From NCBI GenBank assembly GCA_035535495.1, contig DATLQA010000029.1, forward strand, positions 8,747 through 72,746: DNA of 64,000 bases. Reading direction: 5' to 3'. Of the stretch, positions 17,108 through 26,184 are shown one piece after another (positions within the stretch are counted from its first letter, which is position 1; every line of letters starts with the position of its first letter). The position numbers and the translations under genes were made by a program. Source of the stretch: DASUZB01 sp035535495 (GTDB lineage Bacteria; Actinomycetota; CALGFH01). The notes beneath the pieces are model-generated. The model was not told the origin of the DNA, did no database searches, and saw nothing but the letters and a program-made list of their open reading frames with translations.

Positions 17108-18355
17108 TCAGGTGCTCTGCCTGGACGGCTCCATCACCGTCCGGGCCAGCTCGGGGAGGCGCCAGGCGAGCAGCGCCACGCCGGCGAGGCAGGCGAGGCC
17201 GCCGGAGACCACCGAGAAGCGGGTGCCGGCGAGCGCGGCGACGGCGCCGGCCTCGGCGTCGCCGAGGCGCGGCCCGCCGGTGACCACCGCGATGTGGATC
17301 GACGACAGCCGGCCACGCAGCCCGTCGGGGACGGTGAGCTGCAGGATCGTGTTGCGGAACACGGCGGAGACCACGTCGGCGCCGCCGGCGACGGCGAGCA
17401 GCGCCAGCGCCAGCGGCAGCCAGCTGACCAGGCCGAACACGGTGATCGCCGCGCCCCAGACCGCGACGGCGACCAGCACGGCCAGGCCCTGCCGGCGGAC
17501 GCGGCCGACCCAGCCGGCGGTGAGCGCCCCGAGCAGCGCTCCGGCGCCGGGCGCGGCGTACAGCAGCCCGACCGTTCCCGGTCCGCCGCCGAACAACCCG
17601 GTGCCGAGCGCCGGGAACAGCGCCCTCGGCATGCCGAAGATCATCGCGTTCAGGTCGATCAGGAAACAGCCTTGCAGGGCGCGCTTGCCGCGCAGGAAGC
17701 GGAACCCCTCCCGGACCGAGCCCACTCCCGCGCGGGCGGCGCCCGCACCCGGCGGCAGCGGCCGCAGCGCCGCCGCGAGCAGGGTCGCGGTGATGAACGT
17801 GGCCACGTCGATCCCGTACGCGGCGGCCAGGCCCGCCTGGCCGACGATCAGCCCGGCCAGGGCCGGTCCCGCGACCAGGCCGACGGTCATCAGGATCTGG
17901 TGGAGCGCGGCGGCGGCCGGCAGCAGCTCGCGGCGGACCAGGGCGGGGATCGCCGCGGTCCGCGCCGGCCCGTCGACCGCCTGCAGGCCCGCGCCGGCCG
18001 CGGTGAGCACGTACAGCGGCCAGAGCGAGGGACGTGGTTGCAGCGCGTTGACGACCAGCCCGGCGCTGAGCGCGCCCCTGGCGAGCTGGACCCAGATCAG
18101 CAGGACGCGCCGGTCGACCGCGTCGACCAGCACGCCGCCCACCAGCGAGCAGGCCAGCAGGGGCCCGAGCTGTGCCAGCCCCACCAGCCCGACCGCGAGC
18201 GACGAGCGGGTCAGCAGGTAGACCTGCAACGGGACCGCCACCACGGTGATCTGGCTCCCCAGGAAGGCGAACAGCTCGCCCACGTACAGGACGCGGTACT
18301 GCCGCGATTCCCTGAGCGGGGTGATGTCGCTGAGCAGGCGCGGGCGGTTCGACAT
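17108..18355 (-). CDS. MFS exporter (DHA3/EntS-like)
   Basis: 415 residues with about twelve hydrophobic helices. The N-terminus (SDITPLRESRQYRVLYVGELFAF split by a short loop) and the loop after helix 2, GVLVDAVDRR, match the MFS_3 group of exporters that includes enterobactin exporter EntS and macrolide pumps. A matching loop (GWVGRVRRQG) follows helix 8. No clear ribosome-binding site precedes the ATG. It lies 59 bp downstream of the polyprenyl synthase gene on the same strand and could be cotranscribed with it. The substrate cannot be told. Confidence 0.88.
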   Translation of the reverse strand: MSNRPRLLSDITPLRESRQYRVLYVGELFAFLGSQITVVAVPLQVYLLTRSSLAVGLVGLAQLGPLLACSLVGGVLVDAVDRRVLLIWVQLARGALSAGLVVNALQPRPSLWPLYVLTAAGAGLQAVDGPARTAAIPALVRRELLPAAAALHQILMTVGLVAGPALAGLIVGQAGLAAAYGIDVATFITATLLAAALRPLPPGAGAARAGVGSVREGFRFLRGKRALQGCFLIDLNAMIFGMPRALFPALGTGLFGGGPGTVGLLYAAPGAGALLGALTAGWVGRVRRQGLAVLVAVAVWGAAITVFGLVSWLPLALALLAVAGGADVVSAVFRNTILQLTVPDGLRGRLSSIHIAVVTGGPRLGDAEAGAVAALAGTRFSVVSGGLACLAGVALLAWRLPELARTVMEPSRQST

Positions 18356-18414
18356 GCCGGCCACGGTAGCAACCACGCCGGCGCCGCCCTGGCCAGGGCG
18401 GCGGGACCGGTGGC

Positions 18415-19503
18415 TCAGGCGCTCCGGTCGGTGACGTGGTCGGCGAGCGCCGCCAGGGCGGCCCTGGCCCGCTCGTCGATGCCGTCGGCGGCGGCGAGGG
18501 CCACCTTGGCCTGGCCGAGCAGCTCGGCGATGCGGGCCTCGGTGTCGGCCAGGGCACCGGAGCCGGCGATCACCTGGCGGACCGCCTCCACGTCGTCCTC
18601 GGTCAGCTTGGGCTCGCCGAGCGCGGCCTCGAGCAGGCGCCGCCCCGCCTGGTCGCCGCGCTCCCTGGCCTTGAGCACCAGGTAGGTCTCCTTGCCCTCG
18701 CGCAGGTCGTCGCCTGCCGGCTTGCCGGTCACCTGGGGGCTGCCGAACACCCCGAGCACGTCGTCGCGGAGCTGGAACGCCTCGCCGAGCGGCAGGCCGT
18801 ATGCCGAGTACCACCGCGCCAGCGCCGGCGGCCCACCGGCGATCGCCAGGCCGAGGTGGAGCGGCCGTTCGATGGTGTACTTGCCGGACTTGTAGGTCAG
18901 CACGCGGCGCACGGCCGCCTCGTCCGGCGAGCCCCGCCTGGCCTCCAGCAGGTCGAGGTACTGCCCGCCCATCAGCTCCGAGCGCAGCAGGTTGAACACC
19001 TTGAGGGCGGCGGCCAGCCGGTCGTCCGGCAGGCCGGCGTCGGCCAGGGCGGCGTCGGCCCAGGTGAAGGCGAGGTCGCCCATGAGCACCGCCGCGCCGG
19101 TGCCGAACGCGGCCGGGTCGCCCCGCCAGGTCCAGCTCCGGTGCATGCCGGCGAACTCCACGTGCATCGCCGGGCGGCCCCGGCGGACCTCCGAGCCGTC
19201 CATGATGTCGTCGTGGATCAGGGCGCAGACGTGCAGCAGCTCCACCGAGCAGGCGGCCCGCACCACCGCGTCGGCCCGCGGGCCGTCCGGCGGCCCGCCG
19301 GCGCCGCGGTACCCCCACCAGACGAACGCGGGCCGCAGCCGCTTGCCACCTTCCAGCACGAACCCGCGGAGCGCGCCGGCGACCACCTCGAGGTCGCCCT
19401 CCAAGAAGGCGAGCGCGGCCAGCTCGCGGTCGAGCAGCGCGACCAGGGCCCGGTCGACGCGGGCGCGGAGGTCCTCCAGGTCGACCGGGTCGATCTCACT
19501 CAC
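18415..19503 (-). CDS. Polyprenyl (geranylgeranyl-type) diphosphate synthase
   Basis: 362 residues from the GTG at 19503. Trans-prenyltransferase: GGKRLRP near 50, first Asp-rich motif DDIMD with RRGRP, KSGKYT, and second Asp-rich motif LRDDVLG followed by GKPAGDDLREGK. The length and motifs fit actinobacterial IdsA-like enzymes making C15-C20 chains; chain length cannot be set reliably. Uses IPP and DMAPP from the MEP pathway (dxs is in this window). A tiny possible upstream frame of 17 codons on the same strand ends eight bases inside the start, and could couple translation. The ribosome-binding site is weak. Confidence 0.92.
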   Translation of the reverse strand: MSEIDPVDLEDLRARVDRALVALLDRELAALAFLEGDLEVVAGALRGFVLEGGKRLRPAFVWWGYRGAGGPPDGPRADAVVRAACSVELLHVCALIHDDIMDGSEVRRGRPAMHVEFAGMHRSWTWRGDPAAFGTGAAVLMGDLAFTWADAALADAGLPDDRLAAALKVFNLLRSELMGGQYLDLLEARRGSPDEAAVRRVLTYKSGKYTIERPLHLGLAIAGGPPALARWYSAYGLPLGEAFQLRDDVLGVFGSPQVTGKPAGDDLREGKETYLVLKARERGDQAGRRLLEAALGEPKLTEDDVEAVRQVIAGSGALADTEARIAELLGQAKVALAAADGIDERARAALAALADHVTDRSA

Positions 19504-19590
19504 CTTCCCACCGTGCGGCCATGACCGCTTCGATCTCCGGTTCCGGCATGGTAGACGGATGCACCACACGCCGTCCCCGGAGCGTCCCGA

Positions 19591-20469
19591 TTGGCCATCG
19601 CCTCCCGCCTCACCGCGATCTCTCCCGCCGTCCGGCTCACCAGCAGCGCCCTCTACCGTACCGCCAGCGGCGTGGTGGCCGGTCGGGACGGTGCCGTGCT
19701 GCTGGTCGACCCGGGTGTACTCCCCGACGAGCTGTCGGGCCTCGCCGCCGAGCTGACCGCCGCCGGGCTGCGCCCCGCCGCCGGCGTGGCGACCCACGCG
19801 CACTGGGACCACGTCCTGTGGGCCGAAGGCCTCGGCGCCGCGCCGCGCTTCGCCACCAGGGCGACCGTGGAGCTGGTCGCCGCGCGCCGCCGCGACCTGG
19901 TCGAACGGCCCCTGGCCGAGTGGGGCGACGAGCACTACGTCCGCTTCGACACCGAGCTGGCCGGGCGGCTCGAGGCGGCCCCGGCCGACGGCACCATCCC
20001 GTGGCCAGGCCCGCCGGTCCGGCTGGTGCCCGCGGGCGGGCACTGCCCGGGGCACGCGGCCGTGCTGGTCGAGCACGACAGGGTCCTGTTCGCCGGCGAC
20101 ATGGTGAGCGAGCTCGAGGTCCCCCTGCCCGAGTGGGAGCTGGAGCCAGACCCGCTCGGCGCCTACCGCCGTGGACTGGACGCGCTCGCGGGCCTGGCCG
20201 GCGTGGCCCTGGTGGTGCCCGGCCACGGCAGCCCAGGTGACGCCGCCGAGCTGCGGCGGCGCGTCGACGCCGACCGGCGCTACCTGGACGCGCTGGAGGC
20301 CGCGGTGGCACCGGTGGCCGCCGCCGGCGGCGATGCCGAGGCCGCGGTGGCCGCGGCCGCCGGCGTCGACGACCCGCGCCTGGCCGGTTGGCCGCCGATG
20401 GCCGGCGCCCACGCCGGCAACGCCCGTGGCCTGCTCGCCTCGCTGACCCTGGCCGGGGGGCGACGGTAG
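19591..20469 (+). CDS. Metallo-beta-lactamase-fold hydrolase
   Basis: 292 residues with a TTG start (GGAG eight bases upstream). The HxHxDH metal motif is THAHWDH near residue 72, followed by the later ligands His in GGHCPGH, Asp in FAGDM and His in VPGHGSP, the full dinuclear-zinc set. The family covers glyoxalase II, lactonases and many esterases; the substrate is unknown. The C-terminus has an Ala-rich helical tail. Divergent from the prenyl synthase gene, with an 87-bp shared control region. Confidence 0.85.
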   Translation: MAIASRLTAISPAVRLTSSALYRTASGVVAGRDGAVLLVDPGVLPDELSGLAAELTAAGLRPAAGVATHAHWDHVLWAEGLGAAPRFATRATVELVAARRRDLVERPLAEWGDEHYVRFDTELAGRLEAAPADGTIPWPGPPVRLVPAGGHCPGHAAVLVEHDRVLFAGDMVSELEVPLPEWELEPDPLGAYRRGLDALAGLAGVALVVPGHGSPGDAAELRRRVDADRRYLDALEAAVAPVAAAGGDAEAAVAAAAGVDDPRLAGWPPMAGAHAGNARGLLASLTLAGGRR

Positions 20470-20508
20470 CGGCCCCGGGGCGGGGCCCGGTCGCCTGGCC
20501 TCCCACAT

Positions 20509-23500
20509 ATGCGTGCGATATACCTCCGCCCGCCGCATTGCTCGGTTATCGTTGCAAGCAGGACAAGACGGCGATCGGCGACAAGGGCGCTCACGAGATT
20601 GTCGACCACCAGCGAGCCTGGCGATCAGCAACCGGGTGTCCAGCGCCCGGCGCCGCGTCGAGCCATCTCGCGACCGCCGGTGCGGCAGCGCTCCTACACC
20701 CCTCCCGCGCCGCCGGCCTGGCTCCGCGAGGTGGTCGCGGCCGTCAAGGCAGAGCTGGCCGCCGCGCCGGCCGCGGCCGTCGCCGTCGACCTCGGTCCCG
20801 CCCTGCCGGACCTCGGGCCGGCGCTCGACAGCCGCTACCGGATCGACCTGCGCGGCCGCCGGGTCGGCCTGGACGCCCTGCGCGACCTCGCCCTGGTCCC
20901 GGCCGGCGACCCCGAGCGTCGCCTGCCGGTCGTCGAGGTGGTGGCCTACGCCGGCGACACCCTCACCGTCCTGGCCCCCGCCGCCCACGACGACCTCCAC
21001 CTGGTCGCCACCGTCGACCAGGCGGCCCCGCTGCGCGCCCTGGTCGCCGCGTTGGAGGAGGTGCGGGAGCCAGGCCTGGCCGAGCGGTTCGACACCCGTG
21101 TCCTCGACCGGCCACCCGCCACCACGCCGCGGCGTGCCGGGCTGAGCGCGGAGGAGACGGCCGCCTGGGCGGCGAGCTGCGCGCCAGGCTTCAACGTGGT
21201 CTGGGCGCCACCCGGGACGGACGCCGCCCGAGTGGTGGCGGAGGTGGCCGCCGAGCTGGCCGGGGCCGGGCGGAGCGTGCTGGTGGTGTCGGTCGCCGGC
21301 GCCACGGTGGACCGCGTCGCCATGGAGACGCTGCGGCTGCTCGACGGCGGCGAACCCGGCCAGGTCGTCCGCGTCGGCCCGCCGTGCCTGGCGGAGGTGG
21401 CCGACCACCCCTTCCTGCGCCTGGAGCGTGCCAGCGAGCGTCACGCCGAGGCGGAGCTGGCACGCCTCGCCGAGATCGAGCGGCGCGCCGCCGCCCTCCG
21501 CGCCGAGCCGGAGCAGCTCCTGCTGGAGCGCGCCGAGCGCCTGCTGGCAGGGTTCGACCAGGCCGGCTACGAGCACGCCCGCCGCCTGGTCGACAACGCC
21601 GACGCCCTCGACGAGCTGGAGCGCCTCCTCGGGGAGCAGGAACGGGAGCTGCAGGCCGCCCGCGACGAGCGCGAGCAGGCGGGGACCGCGTTCGACCAGG
21701 CCGCCGCGGCGGTGGCCGAGGTCGCCACGGCGCGCGCCGCCTACCAGGCGATCGACCAGCTGGAGCAGCAGCTCGCCTCGGAGCAGGGGAAGCTCGACCA
21801 CGACCGGGAGCAGATCCGCCAGCTCATGCAGCGGCTGGACGAGGCCCGCGGCGCGGTCGCCGACTACGGGCGCCTCTCCCGGCTGCGCCGGGCCACCCAC
21901 CCAGGCGGGGGCCAGCTCCGGGCCGCCCAGCGCGAGGCCGAGGCCGCCCTGCTGCCCGCATGGGAGCAGGTGGTCGAGCGCGAGCGCAAGACCGCCGAGA
22001 TGCGCCGCGGCATCGAAGCGGAGGAGCGGCGCGCCGGCACGGTCACCCGTGACGAGATCGACTACCGCGACCAGGCCCGTGGCCAGGCGCGCGAGCGGCT
22101 GGAGGCCGCCAGCGCGGCGGTGCAGGAGCAGGAGCGGGCCCAGCGGACGCTCCGCCGCGACCTGGAGCGGGCACGCCAGGCACCCGGCCCGGCCGAGGCC
22201 GACCGCCGCCTGGTCGGCGCGGCCGAGGACCAGGATCTGCCGGAGCTGGCCGCCCGCCTCGACGAGCTCCGGGCCGCCGCCAGGCCGGGCACCGTGGAGC
22301 TGGCCGCCCTGGCCGCCGAGCGCGGGCGGCTGACCGCGACCACCGCCGCGCTCGGGCCCGACACCGTGGCCAAGGCCGCGGTGGTGGCCACCACCCTCGA
22401 CCGGATGGCCGCCGATCCGGCGGTCCTGCGGTGCCGCTACGACCACGTGGTGGTGGACGAGGCAGCGGCGGCCCTGCCGCCGTCGGTGGTGCTGGCCGCG
22501 ACCCTGGCCAGCCGCGGCGTCACCCTGGTCGGCGACCCGTTGCAGAGCGGGCCGGCCAGCGTCCAGGAGACCTCCAAGGTGCTGGCGGTGTCGCGCTGGC
22601 TGCTGCGGGACAGCCTCAGCGTGCTCGGGCTGGACCGTGCCGAGCAGCTGGCCAGCCGGCAGGGGTGCACCACGCTGGCGCCGGTCCGGCGGCTCGGCCC
22701 CGACACCGCCGAGCTGGCCAACCGGGTCGCCTACCAGGGCCACCTCCGCCCCCCTGGCGAGGTCGACCGGCCCTGCCCGCCCGACGACGACCTCGGCGAG
22801 CTGGTCCTGGTCGACGTGGCCCGCTACGGGGACCTGGCCCGCGCCCGGGCTGGCGTGCGCAGCTCGATGCGCGAGTGGTGGCCGGTCGGCGCGCTGCTGG
22901 CCACCGCCATCGCCCGCCATCACGACGCGCCTGGCAAGAGCGCGGCGCTGATGGCCCCGTACGCCGCGCAGCTCCGGCTCACCGAGGCGGCCCTGGTCGA
23001 CGCCGGGGTGGGGGAGCGGGTCCAGGCGGGACCGCCGTCCCGCTTCCAGGGTCAGAGCGTCCCCGTGGCCGTCCTCGACCTGGTCGAGGACGGCCGCGAG
23101 CCCGGCTGGCTGGCCCGTGGCCGGATCGACGGCACCCGCCACGAGCTGCGCGGCCTGCGCCTGTTCGACACCGGCACGACCCGGGCCGCACGCACCTACC
23201 TGCTGGCCGACCGGGGCGCGGTCGAGCGGGCCGAGCGCGGTCCGTTGCGCCACGTCCGCGACCTGTGGCGCGAGGGGCGGATCACCGTGGTGGGCGCGGG
23301 GCGGTTCCTGCCGGTGGAGCGGCGCAGCGAGGGGCACGAGCCCGCCGCGCAGGCGCCGGCCCTGCTCGCGTTGGAGCGCGCCGCGTTCGACGACCGCCTG
23401 GAGGCCGAGCTGGCCGCCGCGACCGACGAGGTGTGGGTGTGGAGCCCGCAACTCGCCGCCCGGCCCACCCCGGTGCTCGCCTGGCTCCGGGACGCGGCCG

Positions 23501-23907
23501 GCCGGGGCTGCCGGGTGACCGTGTTCGTCAAGCCGCCACACGAGCACCGGCCCAACCACGAGCGGCGGCTGGCCGGCCTCCGCGATGCCGGCCTGGAGGT
23601 GGTGGCCGTCTACGGCCTGGCCGAGCGGCTGGTGGTGATCGACCGGCGGCGCTGCTTCCTCGGCAACGTGAGCGTGCTGGCCAGCTCGCGCGATCGCGAC
23701 GAGGGCATGGTGGTGGTGGAGGGCGCGCGGCTGGCGGGAGCCCTGCTCGGGCTCGAGCAGGCAGAGGCGTTCGCCGCCGCGCCGGCCTGCCCACGGCACC
23801 AGGCGGCGCGCTGCTACGCCCAGTGCTACCGGCGCGGACGGGACCAGGGCTGGTTCTGGACCTGCCCGTGGTGCGGCGAGCGCGAGCCGATCGCGTTCAC
23901 CGACTGA
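20509..23907 (+). CDS. SF1 (Upf1-like) helicase / PLD-like / zinc-ribbon fusion with degenerate active sites
   Basis: Up to 1,132 residues from an ATG at 20509; an in-frame GTG at 20680 may be the true start because the first 57 residues look non-coding. Order: N-terminal domain (about 70-200); helicase RecA half 1 with A233-P-P-G-T-D-A-A where GPPGTGKT is expected, so the Walker A Lys is Ala239; a ~300-residue Glu/Arg/Ala-rich coiled coil (about 305-600); DEAA (650-653) and GDPLQ (675-679), matching Walker B and motif III; RecA half 2 with RFQGQSVPVAVLDLV (about 845); a PLD-like domain (about 970-1080) where the HxK pair is A1038-E-R1040; and a zinc cluster with Cys1094, 1102, 1106, 1119, 1122. 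The helicase-PLD order resembles type II Mokosh (MkoC) phage-defence proteins, but both active sites look altered. Function unproven. Confidence 0.7.
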   Translation: MRAIYLRPPHCSVIVASRTRRRSATRALTRLSTTSEPGDQQPGVQRPAPRRAISRPPVRQRSYTPPAPPAWLREVVAAVKAELAAAPAAAVAVDLGPALPDLGPALDSRYRIDLRGRRVGLDALRDLALVPAGDPERRLPVVEVVAYAGDTLTVLAPAAHDDLHLVATVDQAAPLRALVAALEEVREPGLAERFDTRVLDRPPATTPRRAGLSAEETAAWAASCAPGFNVVWAPPGTDAARVVAEVAAELAGAGRSVLVVSVAGATVDRVAMETLRLLDGGEPGQVVRVGPPCLAEVADHPFLRLERASERHAEAELARLAEIERRAAALRAEPEQLLLERAERLLAGFDQAGYEHARRLVDNADALDELERLLGEQERELQAARDEREQAGTAFDQAAAAVAEVATARAAYQAIDQLEQQLASEQGKLDHDREQIRQLMQRLDEARGAVADYGRLSRLRRATHPGGGQLRAAQREAEAALLPAWEQVVERERKTAEMRRGIEAEERRAGTVTRDEIDYRDQARGQARERLEAASAAVQEQERAQRTLRRDLERARQAPGPAEADRRLVGAAEDQDLPELAARLDELRAAARPGTVELAALAAERGRLTATTAALGPDTVAKAAVVATTLDRMAADPAVLRCRYDHVVVDEAAAALPPSVVLAATLASRGVTLVGDPLQSGPASVQETSKVLAVSRWLLRDSLSVLGLDRAEQLASRQGCTTLAPVRRLGPDTAELANRVAYQGHLRPPGEVDRPCPPDDDLGELVLVDVARYGDLARARAGVRSSMREWWPVGALLATAIARHHDAPGKSAALMAPYAAQLRLTEAALVDAGVGERVQAGPPSRFQGQSVPVAVLDLVEDGREPGWLARGRIDGTRHELRGLRLFDTGTTRAARTYLLADRGAVERAERGPLRHVRDLWREGRITVVGAGRFLPVERRSEGHEPAAQAPALLALERAAFDDRLEAELAAATDEVWVWSPQLAARPTPVLAWLRDAAGRGCRVTVFVKPPHEHRPNHERRLAGLRDAGLEVVAVYGLAERLVVIDRRRCFLGNVSVLASSRDRDEGMVVVEGARLAGALLGLEQAEAFAAAPACPRHQAARCYAQCYRRGRDQGWFWTCPWCGEREPIAFTD

Positions 23908-23914
23908 CCCGCCC

Positions 23915-24607
23915 TCAGCAGGCGACCGAGCAGGGTGGGGTGGTGGCGCCCGCGCGGGCGCGGGCCGAGCGGACGGCCGCGACCGGGGCGCGGCTCCCGC
24001 CCCCGCGCCACGAGGTCAGGAACGGGTAGGGGTCGACCACGCCGCGGCGGATCCACCAGACCCCCGGCCCGGTCGGCCAGGAGAGGCCGAAGTGCAGGTG
24101 GGACGGGGTGACCTGGGCCGAGCCGGTGTTGCCGACCCGGCCGAGCAGCCGGCCCGCCTCCACCCTGACGCCAGGCCGCACGCCGACGGCGAGGGCGGAC
24201 AGGTGGGAGCCGTAGTAGCGCACCCCGTCGACGCCGACGACCGAGACCGACAGCCCGCCGCGGTCGCTGCCGCGGTTGCTCGCCGACGTCCAGTGGTCGG
24301 TGGTGGTGACCTCGTCGATCCTGCCGGCCACCGGGGCCACCACGGCACAGCCCTTGGGGGCGAAGATGTCGGTCGCCGGGTAGTCGTGGTGGCCGCGGGA
24401 GAAGTCGTAGCGGCAGCCGCGCAGCGGGAAGGTGTAGCGCGCGGGCTGGGCACGGGTGGTCGCCGGCGTGGTGGTCGGCGTGGCGGCCGCCGTGGTCGGC
24501 GCGGCGGCCGTGGTGGCCGCCACGTCCGGCGCGGCGCCGCCGCCGCCGGAGCAGCCGGTGAGCAGGGCCGCCGCCACGACCAGCGCGGCGGCCAGTCGGC
24601 GCGGCAC
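23915..24607 (-). CDS. M23-family peptidase, lipoprotein
   Basis: 230 residues from a GTG at 24607 with AAAGGAGG six bases upstream. Signal peptide with lipobox LTGC (Cys near 19), an Ala/Thr/Pro linker of ~40 residues, then the LytM/M23 domain. Zinc ligands are present as HxxxD (HHDYPATD) and HLHFG. It would cut peptidoglycan peptides outside the membrane, or act as a regulator of amidases. Convergent with the SF1/PLD gene (seven bases apart) and divergent from dinB. Confidence 0.9.
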   Translation of the reverse strand: MPRRLAAALVVAAALLTGCSGGGGAAPDVAATTAAAPTTAAATPTTTPATTRAQPARYTFPLRGCRYDFSRGHHDYPATDIFAPKGCAVVAPVAGRIDEVTTTDHWTSASNRGSDRGGLSVSVVGVDGVRYYGSHLSALAVGVRPGVRVEAGRLLGRVGNTGSAQVTPSHLHFGLSWPTGPGVWWIRRGVVDPYPFLTSWRGGGSRAPVAAVRSARARAGATTPPCSVAC

Positions 24608-24720
24608 GGCGGACCTCCTTTGCTCAAACGGTCGGTGGCCCTGCGCCGCCGAATGCGGCTCCGGGCCACCTCCCTGACACCGACGGCCGAACCACGATCC
24701 TACGACGACCCACCGAGGCG

Positions 24721-26145
24721 GTGGTGGAGGTGTGCGAACCTGTCGGCATGCGGGACGAGCGCGCGGCACCCGGCCGCCGGGCCCGGCCGCCGGAGGCGGG
24801 ACCGCCGGGCCGGATCCGGCCGACCGGCGAGGTGGTCGTCGGCGGCGCGCCCGTGCCCGCCGCCGACCTCGACGCGCTCGCCACCCTCCACGCCGACCTC
24901 GACGCCTTCTACGCCAGCGTCGAGGTGATCAAGGACCCCTCGCTGGCCGGGCGGCCCCTGCTGGTCGGCGGGATCGGCGCCCGCGGCGTGGTCACCTCCG
25001 CCTCCTACGAGGCCAGGGCGTTCGGCTGCCGCAACGCCATGCCGATGGCGCGTGCCAGGGCGCTCTGCCCGAGCGCGGCCGCCCTGCCGCCCGACTTCGC
25101 CACCTACCGGACCTACTCCCGGCGGGTCCTGCGCATCTTCCGCGACGTCACCCCGCTGGTCGAGCCGCTCGCCCTCGACGAGGCGTTCCTCGACGTGGCG
25201 GGGGCGCGCCGGCTCTTCGGCGACGCCGTGGCCATCGCCAGGCTGCTGCGGGCGCGAGTGGCCGGCGAGGTCGGCCTCCCCCTCACCGTCGGCGTGGCCG
25301 CCAACAAGTTCCTGGCCAAGCTGGCCACCACCCGCGGCAAGCCGGACGGCCTGCTGGTGGTCCCGCCGAGCCGCAGCCTCGACTTCCTGCACCCGCTGCC
25401 GGTGGACGCGCTCTGGGGAGCCGGCCAGGCGACCATCGCCGTGCTCGCCCGCTACGGCCTGCGCACCGTCGGCGAGGTGGCCAGGACCCCGAGGGACACC
25501 CTCGAGGCCGCGCTCGGGGCGGCCGTCGGCGCCCAGCTCCACGAGCTGGCGTGGGGTCGCGACGCCCGCTCGGTGGAGCCCTATGAGGCGGCCAAGTCGA
25601 TCGGCTCGGAGGAGACCTTCGCCAGCGACATCGACGACCCCGACGCGCTCGCCCGCGAGGTGCTGCGCTGCTCCACCAGGGTCGGCCGCCGGCTCCGCGA
25701 GGCCGGCCTGACCGGCCGGACGGTGACCCTCAAGCTCCGCTACGCCGACTTCAAGACGATCACCAGGGCGCGGACCCTGCCCGACCCGACCGACGTGGAC
25801 GCCGACATCCACCGGGTCGCGGCCGACCTGCTCGCCCGCCTCCGGCTCGGCCGGGTGCCGGTGCGCCTGATCGGCGTCACCGTCTCCAACCTCAGCGACC
25901 TGGCGGCACCGACCCAGCTGCGGTTCGGCCAGGACCGGCCCGGCTGGGCGGCGGCGGTGCGTGCCGCCGACGCGGTCAGGGCCCGCTTCGGCGACGGCGC
26001 GCTCGACCTCGCCTCGCTGGCCGACGACGCCCCCGACGAAGCCTTCCGGGAGGCCCGCGACGCCCCACGGGTCCGCCGCGAGGCGCTGCTGGACCCTCCC
26101 GCCCCGCCGCGGCCCGGGCGGCGGGATGGGCGGCCGCGGCGCTAG
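24721..26145 (+). CDS. dinB: DNA polymerase IV
   Basis: 474 residues from GTG 24721 (ATG 24748 is an equally good start, since family homology begins only at about residue 57). Y-family translesion polymerase: catalytic carboxylates in HADLDAFYASVE and LDEAFLDVAG, steric-gate region FYASVE, thumb motif SIGSEETF, little-finger domain to about 415. The usual beta-clamp site appears as TQLRF, a weakened form of QLxLF. No palindromic LexA box was found in the 113-bp upstream region, so damage control is not evident. Active in error-prone bypass of damaged template. Confidence 0.93.
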   Translation: MVEVCEPVGMRDERAAPGRRARPPEAGPPGRIRPTGEVVVGGAPVPAADLDALATLHADLDAFYASVEVIKDPSLAGRPLLVGGIGARGVVTSASYEARAFGCRNAMPMARARALCPSAAALPPDFATYRTYSRRVLRIFRDVTPLVEPLALDEAFLDVAGARRLFGDAVAIARLLRARVAGEVGLPLTVGVAANKFLAKLATTRGKPDGLLVVPPSRSLDFLHPLPVDALWGAGQATIAVLARYGLRTVGEVARTPRDTLEAALGAAVGAQLHELAWGRDARSVEPYEAAKSIGSEETFASDIDDPDALAREVLRCSTRVGRRLREAGLTGRTVTLKLRYADFKTITRARTLPDPTDVDADIHRVAADLLARLRLGRVPVRLIGVTVSNLSDLAAPTQLRFGQDRPGWAAAVRAADAVRARFGDGALDLASLADDAPDEAFREARDAPRVRREALLDPPAPPRPGRRDGRPRR

Positions 26146-26184
26146 GCTGGCGGCCCCCGTTCCCCGTAGCGCGAAGGAGCCGGC

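Noticed and set aside
18415..23799. A 1,794-codon open frame on the minus strand opposite the helicase/PLD and MBL genes
   Set aside because: High GC leaves long antisense frames open. Only the part to 19503 has real motifs (prenyl synthase); the rest is His/Gly/Gln-rich and mirrors the plus-strand genes.
20509..23907. Firm call as a Mokosh defence system
   Set aside because: The domain order is similar, but both active sites are degenerate and no other defence gene is nearby.
24608..24720. LexA/SOS box before dinB
   Set aside because: No inverted CGAAC...GTTCG pattern; only a single GAAC half-site.
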